A model generated the notes under the pieces. It had not been told where the DNA came from and did not search any database. It saw only the letters and a list, made by a program, of their open reading frames with translations. A stretch of DNA of 60,476 nt, from NCBI GenBank assembly GCA_038214535.1, contig JBBQRS010000013.1:1-60476 (forward strand), written 5' to 3'. The translations under genes were made by a program, and so were the position numbers. This DNA comes from JBBQRS01 sp038214535 (GTDB lineage Bacteria > Chloroflexota > Anaerolineae > CG2-30-64-16). How positions within the stretch are numbered: the first letter of the stretch is position 1; each line of letters starts with the position of its first letter. This document shows positions 32,290-40,472 of this stretch, in pieces.

Positions 32290-32592
32290 TCGCGGCTTCA
32301 GCCGCCCGTGGGGCAGCCCAGCGGCTAAAGCCGCCACTACATAGAGGATATCACCCAATTCATCTTCGTAGTCGCGGTTCAGCGGCTAAAGCCGCCACTA
32401 CATAGAGGATTTCGCCCAATTCATCTTCGTAGTCGCGGCTTCAGCCGCCCGTGGGGCAGCCCAGCGGCTAAAGCCGCCACTACATAGAGGATTTCGCCCA
32501 ATTCATCTTCGTAGTCGCGGTTCAGCGGCTAAAGCCGCCACTACATAGAGGATATCACCCAATTCATCTTCGTAGTCGCGGCTTTAGCCGCT
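32282..32592. repeat. tandem array of palindromic repeat units (82-61-82-61 bp plus a partial)
   Basis: Units begin with CTTCGTAGTCGCGG at 32282, 32364, 32425, 32507 and 32568. Units 1 and 3 (82 bp) keep the full hairpin with loop; units 2 and 4 (61 bp) have lost the loop and part of the left arm. Two 143-bp blocks (32282-32424 and 32425-32567) are near-identical. Short tails differ (GATATCACCC in units 1 and 4, GATTTCGCCC in 2 and 3). The array fills the gap between two convergent genes and contributes both stop codons. Confidence 0.9.
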
Positions 32593-33957
32593 CACGTCGC
32601 GTTGGCGCCCGTGACACTGCTTGAACTTCTTGCCGCTGCCGCACGGACAGGGATCGTTCCGGCCAACCCCGGCGAACATCTGGCGCGCCGCCGCGTCTTT
32701 CTGCGCCATGTACTGCATGATATTGGCGGGCGCACGCTGATACTTCAACTCGTTCGCCATGAACCCCATCGCCTCGCCGATGTGATGAAAGAACATCTTG
32801 TAACCCGCGCATAGATAATGTAGCCCCGCCTCGCCATCGGGCGTGGAGAGGAAGCGATCCTTCGGGCAGCCGCCATGACAGGCGAAGCGCACCTCGCACT
32901 CGCGGCAATAGCGCGGCAACGTGTCCAGCTTGTCCTGGCCGAACTTGCGCTGTTTCGGCGAAGCCACCAGCTCAATCATGTGTTCATCGGCGATATTGCC
33001 CAGCAGATACTCCGGCTCGACGAAGTGATCGCACGCATACAAGTCCCCGGTGTGTTCCAGCGCCAGGGCATTGCCGCACGTCGGCGAGTGGATGCAGAGC
33101 GTGTACTCGCCAACCCAGTTGCCCAGCGCCACGTCGAACGCCTGCACGTAGACTGCGCCCACATCGCGGCGCACCCATTCATCGAAGATCGCGCACAGGA
33201 ACCGCCCGTATTGCTCCGGCGTCACCGAGCGTTCGGTGACCTGATTCCCCTGCTGGGTGTAAAGCGGTCGGTCGCCGCCGGGTCGCTCGCTCCACCCCAG
33301 GTTCGCGACGGGCAGGTTCTCCTCCGTGGCCCGCTCGATGATCGGGATGAACTGGATGAACTGCGCCTTCAGGTCATCCCGAAAGAAGCGATAGACCTCC
33401 AGCGGATGATCGCCGTTCGCCGCGTGGATGGTACAGAGGATATTGACATCCGCGCCGTGCTTGACGAGGTACTCCCGACCGCGCATCACCTGGTTGAAAC
33501 TCCCCGCGCCGCCCTTGTTCACCCGATAGGTGTCATGGAGCGCCTTCGGCCCATCCACGCTCAGGCCGACGAGGAAGTTATGACGCTTGAAGAACGCCGC
33601 CCACGCATCGTCAATCTGCGTACCGTTGGTCTGGATGGTATAGACGATCTGCTGGCCGGGCCGGCGATACTTCTCCGCATACTCAACGGACCGCTTGAAG
33701 AAATCCAGTCCCATCAAGGTCGGTTCGCCGCCCTGCCACGCGATGTTGACTTCGGACGCCTGGGGCTGCGCCTCGATGAGTTGCCGGATATAGGTCTCCA
33801 GCATCTCGTCGGCCATGCGGAAGCGGCTGCCGGGGTAGAGCATTTCCTTCGACAGGAAGAAGCAATACTGGCAGTCCAGATTGCACACCGCGCCGGTGGG
33901 CTTAGCCAGCAGGTGAAACGCCGGCGGCGCATTCGGGGGAAGGGTGGGTATGCTCAT
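32584..33957 (-). CDS. anaerobic sulfatase-maturating-enzyme-like radical SAM/SPASM protein with SEC-C tail
   Basis: A 457-residue radical SAM enzyme. CNLDCQYC (C25, C29, C32) binds the SAM cluster. A SPASM region with CGNALALEHTGDLYACDHF and CRECEVRFACHGGCPKDRF supplies auxiliary-cluster cysteines, as in anSME, which converts a sulfatase Ser/Cys to formylglycine. The C-terminus is a zinc-binding SEC-C motif (NDPCPCGSGKKFKQCHG). No sulfatase is in the window, though sulfotransferase genes follow. The stop TAA (complement of 32584-32586) lies within the repeat array. AGGAAAGCAAGG precedes the ATG. Confidence 0.85.
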   Translation of the reverse strand: MSIPTLPPNAPPAFHLLAKPTGAVCNLDCQYCFFLSKEMLYPGSRFRMADEMLETYIRQLIEAQPQASEVNIAWQGGEPTLMGLDFFKRSVEYAEKYRRPGQQIVYTIQTNGTQIDDAWAAFFKRHNFLVGLSVDGPKALHDTYRVNKGGAGSFNQVMRGREYLVKHGADVNILCTIHAANGDHPLEVYRFFRDDLKAQFIQFIPIIERATEENLPVANLGWSERPGGDRPLYTQQGNQVTERSVTPEQYGRFLCAIFDEWVRRDVGAVYVQAFDVALGNWVGEYTLCIHSPTCGNALALEHTGDLYACDHFVEPEYLLGNIADEHMIELVASPKQRKFGQDKLDTLPRYCRECEVRFACHGGCPKDRFLSTPDGEAGLHYLCAGYKMFFHHIGEAMGFMANELKYQRAPANIMQYMAQKDAAARQMFAGVGRNDPCPCGSGKKFKQCHGRQRDVSG

Positions 33958-34069
33958 ATCCTTGCTTTCCTGGTTGCATCATGCAGCACGTTTGGCAGGA
34001 CGCCATTTTACCACAGGACGCAGCCCGCACGTCTATGGGTGTATTTCATTTTCGGGACGACCCACCGCA

Positions 34070-34184
34070 ATGTCATGCTGAGGCCCGCCGTTTGGGCCGA
34101 AGCATCTCGACTTTGCGACGCAAGACCCTTCGCTAAAGACCGAGCGTAACGGACCTTGAATGGTTAACCCGCCCAGGGTGACAT
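34070..34184. repeat. TGTCATGCTGAGG-type intergenic repeat
   Basis: The stretch begins with TGTCATGCTGAGGC, includes a small hairpin GGCCC/GGGCC (34082-34098), GAAGCATCTCG and GACCCTTCGCT, and ends in AGGGTGACA, a rough complement of its start. I recall such sequences as common dispersed repeats in environmental bacterial genomes. It occupies part of the 731-bp gene-free gap 33958-34688. Confidence 0.5.
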
Positions 34185-34245
34185 CTCGCCCCAAACTTTA
34201 AATGCGCCCCACGTCTATCCCACTGGAGCAAGCAAACCGGCGCTA

Positions 34246-34254
34246 TGGTATAAT
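34246..34254 (+). promoter_or_regulatory. extended -10 promoter element upstream of the glycan locus
   Basis: TGGTATAAT is a perfect TATAAT (34249-34254) with the TGn extension; no good -35 is found. The next gene starts 435 bases downstream, so a transcript from here would have a long leader or be a separate small RNA. Confidence 0.4.
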
Positions 34255-34432
34255 CCAGGTTGGAGAACGCGTTCGCGGCGAGCGGTATCGCCGCCGGAAG
34301 CCATGATTGGAGCGGCTGCCACAGACCATCCGGCGAAGTATGTTAAGATGAGAGAAAGAGCTTAGGTACTGATAAATCAACACTTGTACAATACCAAGCT
34401 CGATTTTCACCATGTTTGAGGCTTGCGTCTCT

Positions 34433-34596
34433 ATGGGTACGCATGGCTACTCGGCATCATCTCTCCCCATCGTCGCCAACGCCATGCCTTACGTCGCACA
34501 TCGTACCCATGCCATCCGCATTGACTCGTTGTAGCGTTCGCTCCGAGCAATGACTTCAAACCGTATACCCCACTCCTGCCGGAATCCACTTCCGGC
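34433..34596 (+). other. possible structured leader RNA before the glycan locus
   Basis: ATGGGTACG (34433-34441) pairs perfectly with CGTACCCAT (34502-34510). Nested inside, CATGGC (34442-34447) pairs with GCCATG (34481-34486). A separate hairpin GCCGGAA-TCCAC-TTCCGGC spans 34578-34596. No protein-like frame covers the region. It could be a regulatory leader of the downstream operon; only covariation would tell. Confidence 0.3.
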
Positions 34597-34688
34597 GGAG
34601 GGCAGCGCCTACCCGGACGCGATGGGCAGTTTTCTTACCGGAATGATCGTGCATGATTCATCCTATTTCGAGACGACAGACAGTGTAA

Positions 34689-35507
34689 ATGACCCATGAA
34701 CTCAACAACCCGTTTTGGCGTCCACGCTTGAAACAATTTGCCCGCCGCTTACGACTCATCGAAAACAACACGGATTACACCCGCTTCATTGTGTTGGGCC
34801 GGTCTCGCACCGGTTCCAACTTCCTGCGCGGCCTCCTGAACTCGCACCCTCAAATCGTCACCTTTGGCGAACTGTTCCGCAATTACGACACCGTTGACTG
34901 GGCCTACGCCAACTATCGGCAAACGGAAGCCATGATGGCGCAGATGCAAAGCGATCCGGTCGGCTTCATGGAGCAGGAGATTTTCGGTCGGTTCCCCGAC
35001 GAGATTCGCGCCGTCGGTTTCAAGATCTTCTATTATCATGCCCGCGCGAACGGCTGGGAACGGCTCTGGGCTCAGCTCGAGGCCACGAAGCCGCTGCGTG
35101 TGATCCACATCAAACGGCGCAATATGCTCAAGACCCACGTCTCGCGCAAGCGGGCCGCGCAAACCGACATCTGGACCGATACCACCGGCTCGGCCCGCGC
35201 CGCACAACCGCTCATCCTGGATTATGCCGAGTGCCTTGCCGACTTCGAGCGCACACGCGCCTGGGAAGCGGAATACGACGCCCGGTTTGCCGATCATCCG
35301 CTTCTTGAGATAATCTATGAAGACTTGGCCCGCGACGACGAACGTGAGATGCGCCGCGTGCAAGACTTTTTGAACGTCGCTTATCAAGATCTAAAGCCCG
35401 ACACCTTCCGGCAATCGGGCGAGTCGCTGCAACGGGCCATCGCGAACTACGACGAACTTCGGGCGCAGTTCGCAGGCACGCCCTGGGAGGCGTTCTTTGA
35501 AAGCTAA
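34689..35507 (+). CDS. sulfotransferase-family protein 1
   Basis: A 272-residue PAPS-dependent sulfotransferase-like protein. The 5'-phosphosulfate loop is GRSRTGSNFLRGLL (37-50), and the 3'-phosphate region lies around VIHIKRRNMLKTHVS. The rest is a compact alpha/beta fold as in Stf0-like enzymes. It would sulfate a hydroxyl on a sugar or lipid. It opens the glycan locus and overlaps the next gene by 11 bases, so it is part of the same transcript. Acceptor unknown. Confidence 0.82.
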   Translation: MTHELNNPFWRPRLKQFARRLRLIENNTDYTRFIVLGRSRTGSNFLRGLLNSHPQIVTFGELFRNYDTVDWAYANYRQTEAMMAQMQSDPVGFMEQEIFGRFPDEIRAVGFKIFYYHARANGWERLWAQLEATKPLRVIHIKRRNMLKTHVSRKRAAQTDIWTDTTGSARAAQPLILDYAECLADFERTRAWEAEYDARFADHPLLEIIYEDLARDDEREMRRVQDFLNVAYQDLKPDTFRQSGESLQRAIANYDELRAQFAGTPWEAFFES

Positions 35508-37068
35508 GCGAATCCCGCTCGTGCTCATGGTTTTGGTACTGCTCGTCCTCCTGCCCGCCACCGCAGCAGCCGCGCCCGGCGACATCGTCAGTTGCACTAT
35601 GCCGCTGAACCTCTCGAACTCGCCGGGTTTCAACTCCAGCGATCCGCTCCTCGTGGCCGATCCATCCGGCGTCGCGCATCTCTTCTGGGTCGAGCGCCTC
35701 ACCGGCCCCCCGAACGCGCAACCTGACAGCCCCGACACGCTCATGTATTCGCGCTGGGAGGACGGGCGTTGGTCGCAACCGCTCGATATCTTCTTCTCGC
35801 CAACCAACGTCTTCAACAAGCGCATCAACGCGCCGCGCGCCGTGATTGATGCGGCCGGCGACATCCACCTCATCTGGATCGGCCCGGACTATCGTCTCTA
35901 CTACAGTTCCGCGCCCGCAGCTTCCGCGGACTCAGCACACAGTTGGCGGCCGCAAAAGCTGGTTGCGCGTGACCATTCCGGCAGCCAGTACGGCGCGGAC
36001 GTCGCATACGGCCCGCCGAACACGCTACATATCCTCTACGCCGCGGGCACGGGCGGCGGGCTGCCATCCGACAACCGCACAAACCGCGCCGTCTCCTACA
36101 TCCGTTCCGAGGATGGCGGGCTGAGCTGGTCGGACCCGGTAGACATCTTCACCTTCCTCGATCCGACCCACGGCGCGAGCAACATCCGGCTCTACGCCGA
36201 CCCGCTTGGCCCGCTCTACGCCACCTGGACCGAGTGGGACAACTCCGGCAACGGCCAGGCCATCTACTTCGCGCTCTCGCCCGATGGCGGCCACACCTGG
36301 CAACCGGCGCAGGTGCTCGACCGTCGCGTGGGCGACGAGTACGAACGCGACTGGACGGTCGTGGAGAAACTGGACGACGGCGGATTGATCGCCCTGTGGG
36401 AAGGCGGCTACCGCGCCTATCCGCAGGCGCAGTACTCCTATAACGGCGGCGAGACGTGGAGCCGCCCGATTGACACCTTCTACTGGTTGATCGCCGACAA
36501 CGGTTTCGCCGAGTTCGAGCGCGACGGGTCGAACCGCCTGCACGTCTTCCTGCCGCGCCGGATCCGTGAAGGCTATGCCGACCGGTGCAGCAGCTTCCTG
36601 AACTGCACCGGGGAAGGCAACGCCCTCTGGCACAGCGTCTGGGAAAGCCAGACCAACTGGCGCGAACCGCGCCCGGTCGGCGACTTCATGATCCCGGATA
36701 TTGGCGGCAACTATACGTCAACGGCCATCGTCGGCGGAAATCGGTTGCTCGCCGCCTGGTTCGATTACACCAGCCTCGAGTTGCAGGTCATGGAATGCCA
36801 GATCGAGGACACCGCAGCGGTTCCGGCGCGACCCTGGCCGGCGACGGCGACCCCGGTGAGCACCCCGACGCCGGAACAGATCGCCGCCCGTGTGCTGCCC
36901 ACAGCCACACCGCCGCCGCCCGTGCCGACCCTGTCGCCCGAGTTGGCGCAGACCGGCGAACGCCCCACCTCCAGCTCATCCATGATCGTATTGGGGTTGG
37001 GGCCGGCCATCCTCATAGTCGGCGGCGTGCTCGTCCTGGATCGCTTGCGCCGGAGACGGCAACCATGA
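35497..37068 (+). CDS. secreted Asp-box (sialidase-fold-like) surface protein with LAQTG sorting tail
   Basis: A 523-residue exported protein. Residues 1-28 are a signal peptide (LVLLPATAAAA). The body has three Asp-box/BNR motifs (SEDGGLSW, SPDGGHTW and SYNGGETW), so it likely forms a beta-propeller; the catalytic arginine triad of true sialidases cannot be confirmed. A Pro/Thr linker precedes LAQTG (483-487), a hydrophobic segment and RRRR, the layout of a class-E-like LAXTG sortase signal. The tail might instead be a simple membrane anchor. It overlaps the sulfotransferase gene. Confidence 0.75.
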   Translation: MKAKRIPLVLMVLVLLVLLPATAAAAPGDIVSCTMPLNLSNSPGFNSSDPLLVADPSGVAHLFWVERLTGPPNAQPDSPDTLMYSRWEDGRWSQPLDIFFSPTNVFNKRINAPRAVIDAAGDIHLIWIGPDYRLYYSSAPAASADSAHSWRPQKLVARDHSGSQYGADVAYGPPNTLHILYAAGTGGGLPSDNRTNRAVSYIRSEDGGLSWSDPVDIFTFLDPTHGASNIRLYADPLGPLYATWTEWDNSGNGQAIYFALSPDGGHTWQPAQVLDRRVGDEYERDWTVVEKLDDGGLIALWEGGYRAYPQAQYSYNGGETWSRPIDTFYWLIADNGFAEFERDGSNRLHVFLPRRIREGYADRCSSFLNCTGEGNALWHSVWESQTNWREPRPVGDFMIPDIGGNYTSTAIVGGNRLLAAWFDYTSLELQVMECQIEDTAAVPARPWPATATPVSTPTPEQIAARVLPTATPPPPVPTLSPELAQTGERPTSSSSMIVLGLGPAILIVGGVLVLDRLRRRRQP

Positions 37069-37090
37069 GCGCATACGGCAACGAAAGCCC

Positions 37091-37948
37091 ATGACAGGAG
37101 AACAGACGCCACAGATCGTTTATTCGGCGGAGTCACAGGCCAAGTCGCCCGGCAAACTGTTCCGCAACATGACCCAGGATATGTTCACGTCGCGTGAACT
37201 GGCCTGGAGCCTCTTCATCCGCGATATCAAGGCGCAATACCGGCAGAGTTTTCTCGGCGTCGTGTGGGCGTTTGTCCCGCCGCTCGTCACCGGGTTAATC
37301 TTCATCGTGCTGCAACAAAGCAAGGTGGTCAACCTCGGCGAGACCGACATCCCTTACCCGGTTTACGTCCTGACCGGTACGATCCTATGGCAGGTGTTCA
37401 CCGATAGCCTCAACACCCCGCTCAGATCCGTGAAGAACGCCCAATCCATGCTGACGCGCATCAACTTCCCGCGCGAAGCCTTGATCCTCTCCGGCATCTA
37501 CGTCGTGATCTTCAACCTGCTGATCAAGCTGGTCGTCCTGCTCGCCATCTTCCTGATCTTCCGCATCCCACTGACGCCGGGCATCCTCGTGGCCGCCGTG
37601 CCCACGGCCTTGCTGATCTTGTTCGGCATGGGGCTTGGCTTGCTCCTGGTCCCCATCGGCACGCTTTACACCGATATCACTGCGGCGCTGCCCACGCTGA
37701 CGCAAATCTGGTTCTTCCTCACGCCGGTCGTCTACGCGACGCCGCAGACGCAGCCGCTTGCCACGCTGGCGCTGATCAACCCCGTCAGCCCGCTGCTGGG
37801 GGCGGCCCGCAGCCTCGCCACGAACAGCCCGGTGCTGCACGTGGGGGCCGTTTACGTCTCCGGCGTCGTGGCCGTGGTGCTCTTCTTCCTGGGGTTGATC
37901 GTTTATCGCGTCGGCCTGCCCATCGTCATCGAACGGATGAGTTCGTGA
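37091..37948 (+). CDS. ABC-2 type polysaccharide export permease (Wzm/TagG-like)
   Basis: A 285-residue inner-membrane protein with six helices. The N-terminal amphipathic segment (RELAWSLFIRDIKAQYRQSF) followed by LGVVWAFVPPLVTGLIF is the hallmark of O-antigen/teichoic-acid export permeases. Together with the next gene's ATPase it would export a finished glycan chain across the cytoplasmic membrane. The ATPase start GTG overlaps its stop (GTGA). Confidence 0.9.
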   Translation: MTGEQTPQIVYSAESQAKSPGKLFRNMTQDMFTSRELAWSLFIRDIKAQYRQSFLGVVWAFVPPLVTGLIFIVLQQSKVVNLGETDIPYPVYVLTGTILWQVFTDSLNTPLRSVKNAQSMLTRINFPREALILSGIYVVIFNLLIKLVVLLAIFLIFRIPLTPGILVAAVPTALLILFGMGLGLLLVPIGTLYTDITAALPTLTQIWFFLTPVVYATPQTQPLATLALINPVSPLLGAARSLATNSPVLHVGAVYVSGVVAVVLFFLGLIVYRVGLPIVIERMSS

Positions 37949-39210
37949 CCTCAGAGACATTGGTCCGCGTGGAGGACGTGAGCAAGCGCTATTGCCGCGA
38001 CCTGAAGCGCTCGCTCTGGTATGGGATGCAAGACCTGGGCCGCGAGCTGGCCGGGCGAGATCACGGCGGCGCGAACCTGCGTAAAGACGAGTTCTGGGCG
38101 ATCAAAGACGCGTCCTTTGCCCTGCAACGCGGCGAAACGCTGGGCCTCATCGGGCACAACGGCGCGGGCAAAACGACCATGCTGCGGATGCTGAACGGCC
38201 TCATCCGCCCCGACGCGGGCCGCATCGAGGTCAACGGCCGGATTCAGGCCCTCATCGCGCTGGGCGCAGGCTTCAACCCGGTGCTCACCGGGCGCGAGAA
38301 CATCTTCATCAACGCGGCAGTCCTGGGCATGCCAAAGGCGGAAACCGCGCGCCGGTTCGACGCCATCGTGGACTTCTCCGGCATCGAGGAGTTCATAGAC
38401 ATGCCGGTGCAGAATTACAGTTCCGGCATGACGGTGCGGTTGGGGTTCGCCGTTGCCGCCAACCTCGAGCCGGACATCCTGCTGGTGGACGAAGTGCTGG
38501 CCGTGGGCGACCTGGCGTTCCGCACCAAGTGCCAGGTGCGCATCCAGGAGATGCGGGATACCGGCGTCGCCATCATCTTCGTCTCGCACAACCTGCACAC
38601 CGTCAGTCACATTTGCACGCGCGCGCTGACGCTCGACCGGGGTCACATCATCTTCGAAGGCGACCCCGAAAGCGCCATTGACGCCTACCGGTCATCGGTG
38701 GCGAGCCGCAACGAAAGCGTGGCCCAGGAGATGCGCGCTGGCACCGGTGAAATCCGCGTGGGGCGCCTCGAACTGCTCGACGCCGCAGGCGCGCCGGCCG
38801 TGAACGTCAAAGTCGGCGACGCGTTGACCTTTCGGCTGCACTATGAAGCCGCCGAACCCGTGACTGACCCGGTATTCAACCTCGCCATCCACGTCGTCAA
38901 TGGGCAACAGGTCACCGGCATTCGCACCGACGCGGACGACTATCGCATCGGTCGGGTGGAAGGCCGGGGCTTCATTGATGTGATCGTGCCCAATTTCAAC
39001 CTGCTGCCCAACGCCTACACCATCGACGCGGTGATCTTCCACCGCGACGGGTTCACCTTCTACGACCGGGTCAACCAGATCGCGAGCATCGAGGTCGGCG
39101 GCGGGCTTCAGATCAACGGCACGGCCTACCTGCCCCACCGTTGGGTGGAGCCTGTGCCAACCACGTTGGAGATACCCGCGCTCACCCCGGCGGAGTTGGA
39201 GACCTCATGA
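37945..39210 (+). CDS. polysaccharide export ATPase with C-terminal glycan-recognition domain (Wzt-like)
   Basis: A 421-residue ABC ATPase. Walker A is GHNGAGKTT (70-78), the signature YSSGMTVRLGFAVA, Walker B ILLVDEVLAVGD. Residues from about 265 to 405 form a Wzt-C-like beta-sandwich (VKVGDALTFRLHYEAAEPV), which in E. coli O9a reads the chain's capped end before export. This suggests the glycan's non-reducing end carries a terminal modification, and sulfotransferases and acyl-transfer genes nearby are candidates. The start codon is GTG, overlapping the permease stop. Confidence 0.9.
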   Translation: MTSETLVRVEDVSKRYCRDLKRSLWYGMQDLGRELAGRDHGGANLRKDEFWAIKDASFALQRGETLGLIGHNGAGKTTMLRMLNGLIRPDAGRIEVNGRIQALIALGAGFNPVLTGRENIFINAAVLGMPKAETARRFDAIVDFSGIEEFIDMPVQNYSSGMTVRLGFAVAANLEPDILLVDEVLAVGDLAFRTKCQVRIQEMRDTGVAIIFVSHNLHTVSHICTRALTLDRGHIIFEGDPESAIDAYRSSVASRNESVAQEMRAGTGEIRVGRLELLDAAGAPAVNVKVGDALTFRLHYEAAEPVTDPVFNLAIHVVNGQQVTGIRTDADDYRIGRVEGRGFIDVIVPNFNLLPNAYTIDAVIFHRDGFTFYDRVNQIASIEVGGGLQINGTAYLPHRWVEPVPTTLEIPALTPAELETS

Positions 39211-40472
39211 GTATGGTCGCGCAGGGCCAGGTGAATCGAGAGCCGATCTTCATCGTCGGCGTCCAGCGCTCCGGCACGACGTTGCTGGCCGCCATGCTGG
39301 CCGCCCACAGCCGCATCAGTTGCGGCCCGGAAACCCACTTCTTTCGCAAGCTGGCCGGCGCCGACGTGTGCGCGCTCACCGATGCGCGTTCCTGGCCGGG
39401 CCCGGCCACCGACTTCCTGTGCGCCATTGATTCGACCGGTTTCGCGGAGAACGGCGAGACCCTCCTCGTCGGCAAATATGGGCTTTCGCGCGCCGATGTC
39501 GAGGAATATCTGGCGCAGACCCGGCCTTCTGTCGCCGCGCTGCTGAGCGCCCTTACCGAGCCGTATATGCGGCGCAGGGGCAAGCTGCGCTGGGCCGAAA
39601 AGACGCCCGATCATGTGCAGCATCTCGCGTGGATTCGAGAGTCTTTCCCCCGTGCGCCCATCGTCAACATCGTCCGTGACCCGCGCGATGTGGCGCTCTC
39701 GCTCAGCAAAGTCCCGTGGGGCGTCCGATCGTTCGCCGAGGGCCTGCTCTATTGGGAGCGCTTGCACGAATCCGGCGCGCAATTCCTGGCCGACGACGCC
39801 CTCGCCTACTCCCTGCGCTTCGAAGACCTCCTGGCCGCCCCCCGCGACACCCTGAGCGCGCTGTGCGCGTTTCTGGGCGAGGAATTCGAAGAAGCGATGC
39901 TGGACACGTCCGCGACGGGGAAGCAAGTCAACAGTGAGGGCGCGCCCTGGAAGCGCAAGGCCAGCGAGCCGATTGACACCGGGCGCATCTACACCTGGCG
40001 CAAAGAGTTGACCACGGCGCAAAATCAGTTGGCCGAAGCCCTGCTGGGCGACTGGCTGAACGCATACGCCTATCCCAGAGACGCGCGCTTCACCCGCCTG
40101 GGCAAGGTCTATCCCGCGACGGCTGCCATCCTGGAATACGCCGGCGCGCTGGAATCCATTGCAGAGGCCGGCGTCCGCTTCTGGGAAGAAAGCCCCGGCG
40201 AACGCCCGACGGCGCACATCTACCTGGGCGACCCCGGCAATGCGACGTGGCTCAGCGCCGCCAAACCGGCGCGCGTGCGCGACACGCTCGCCATTTCCGG
40301 CGAGATCCTCAAGACCTCGCTGGCGCGTGAGCCGGTCTATTGGGCGCCCGGCGCGGACGGCGTGCGCTGGACGGGCTACCTGGCCGAAGTGCTCAAGCGA
40401 ATTCTGGCTTCGCGGGGCATCACGTTGAACGAAGAAACCGGAGGGTCAAACCATGCAAACGTCACCGCTTAA
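39207..40472 (+). CDS. sulfotransferase-family protein 2
   Basis: A 421-residue protein with the Sulfotransfer_3 pattern: FIVGVQRSGTTLLAAML for the PAPS 5' loop and IVNIVRDPRDVALSLSK for the 3'-phosphate site, with FEDLLAAP downstream. The C-terminal 130 residues go beyond a minimal sulfotransferase and I do not recognise them. The start is an ATG overlapping the ATPase stop (ATGA); the longer frame from 39141 lies inside the ATPase gene. It likely sulfates the glycan exported by the neighbouring ABC system. Confidence 0.85.
   Translation: MSMVAQGQVNREPIFIVGVQRSGTTLLAAMLAAHSRISCGPETHFFRKLAGADVCALTDARSWPGPATDFLCAIDSTGFAENGETLLVGKYGLSRADVEEYLAQTRPSVAALLSALTEPYMRRRGKLRWAEKTPDHVQHLAWIRESFPRAPIVNIVRDPRDVALSLSKVPWGVRSFAEGLLYWERLHESGAQFLADDALAYSLRFEDLLAAPRDTLSALCAFLGEEFEEAMLDTSATGKQVNSEGAPWKRKASEPIDTGRIYTWRKELTTAQNQLAEALLGDWLNAYAYPRDARFTRLGKVYPATAAILEYAGALESIAEAGVRFWEESPGERPTAHIYLGDPGNATWLSAAKPARVRDTLAISGEILKTSLAREPVYWAPGADGVRWTGYLAEVLKRILASRGITLNEETGGSNHANVTA

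Noticed and set aside
32282..32592. CRISPR array
   Set aside because: The units are 82 and 61 bp, the spacers are not unique, each unit is itself a palindrome seen singly elsewhere, and no cas gene is near.
32875..34149. 424-residue plus-strand frame
   Set aside because: It is antisense to the radical SAM gene and its tail runs through a dispersed repeat.
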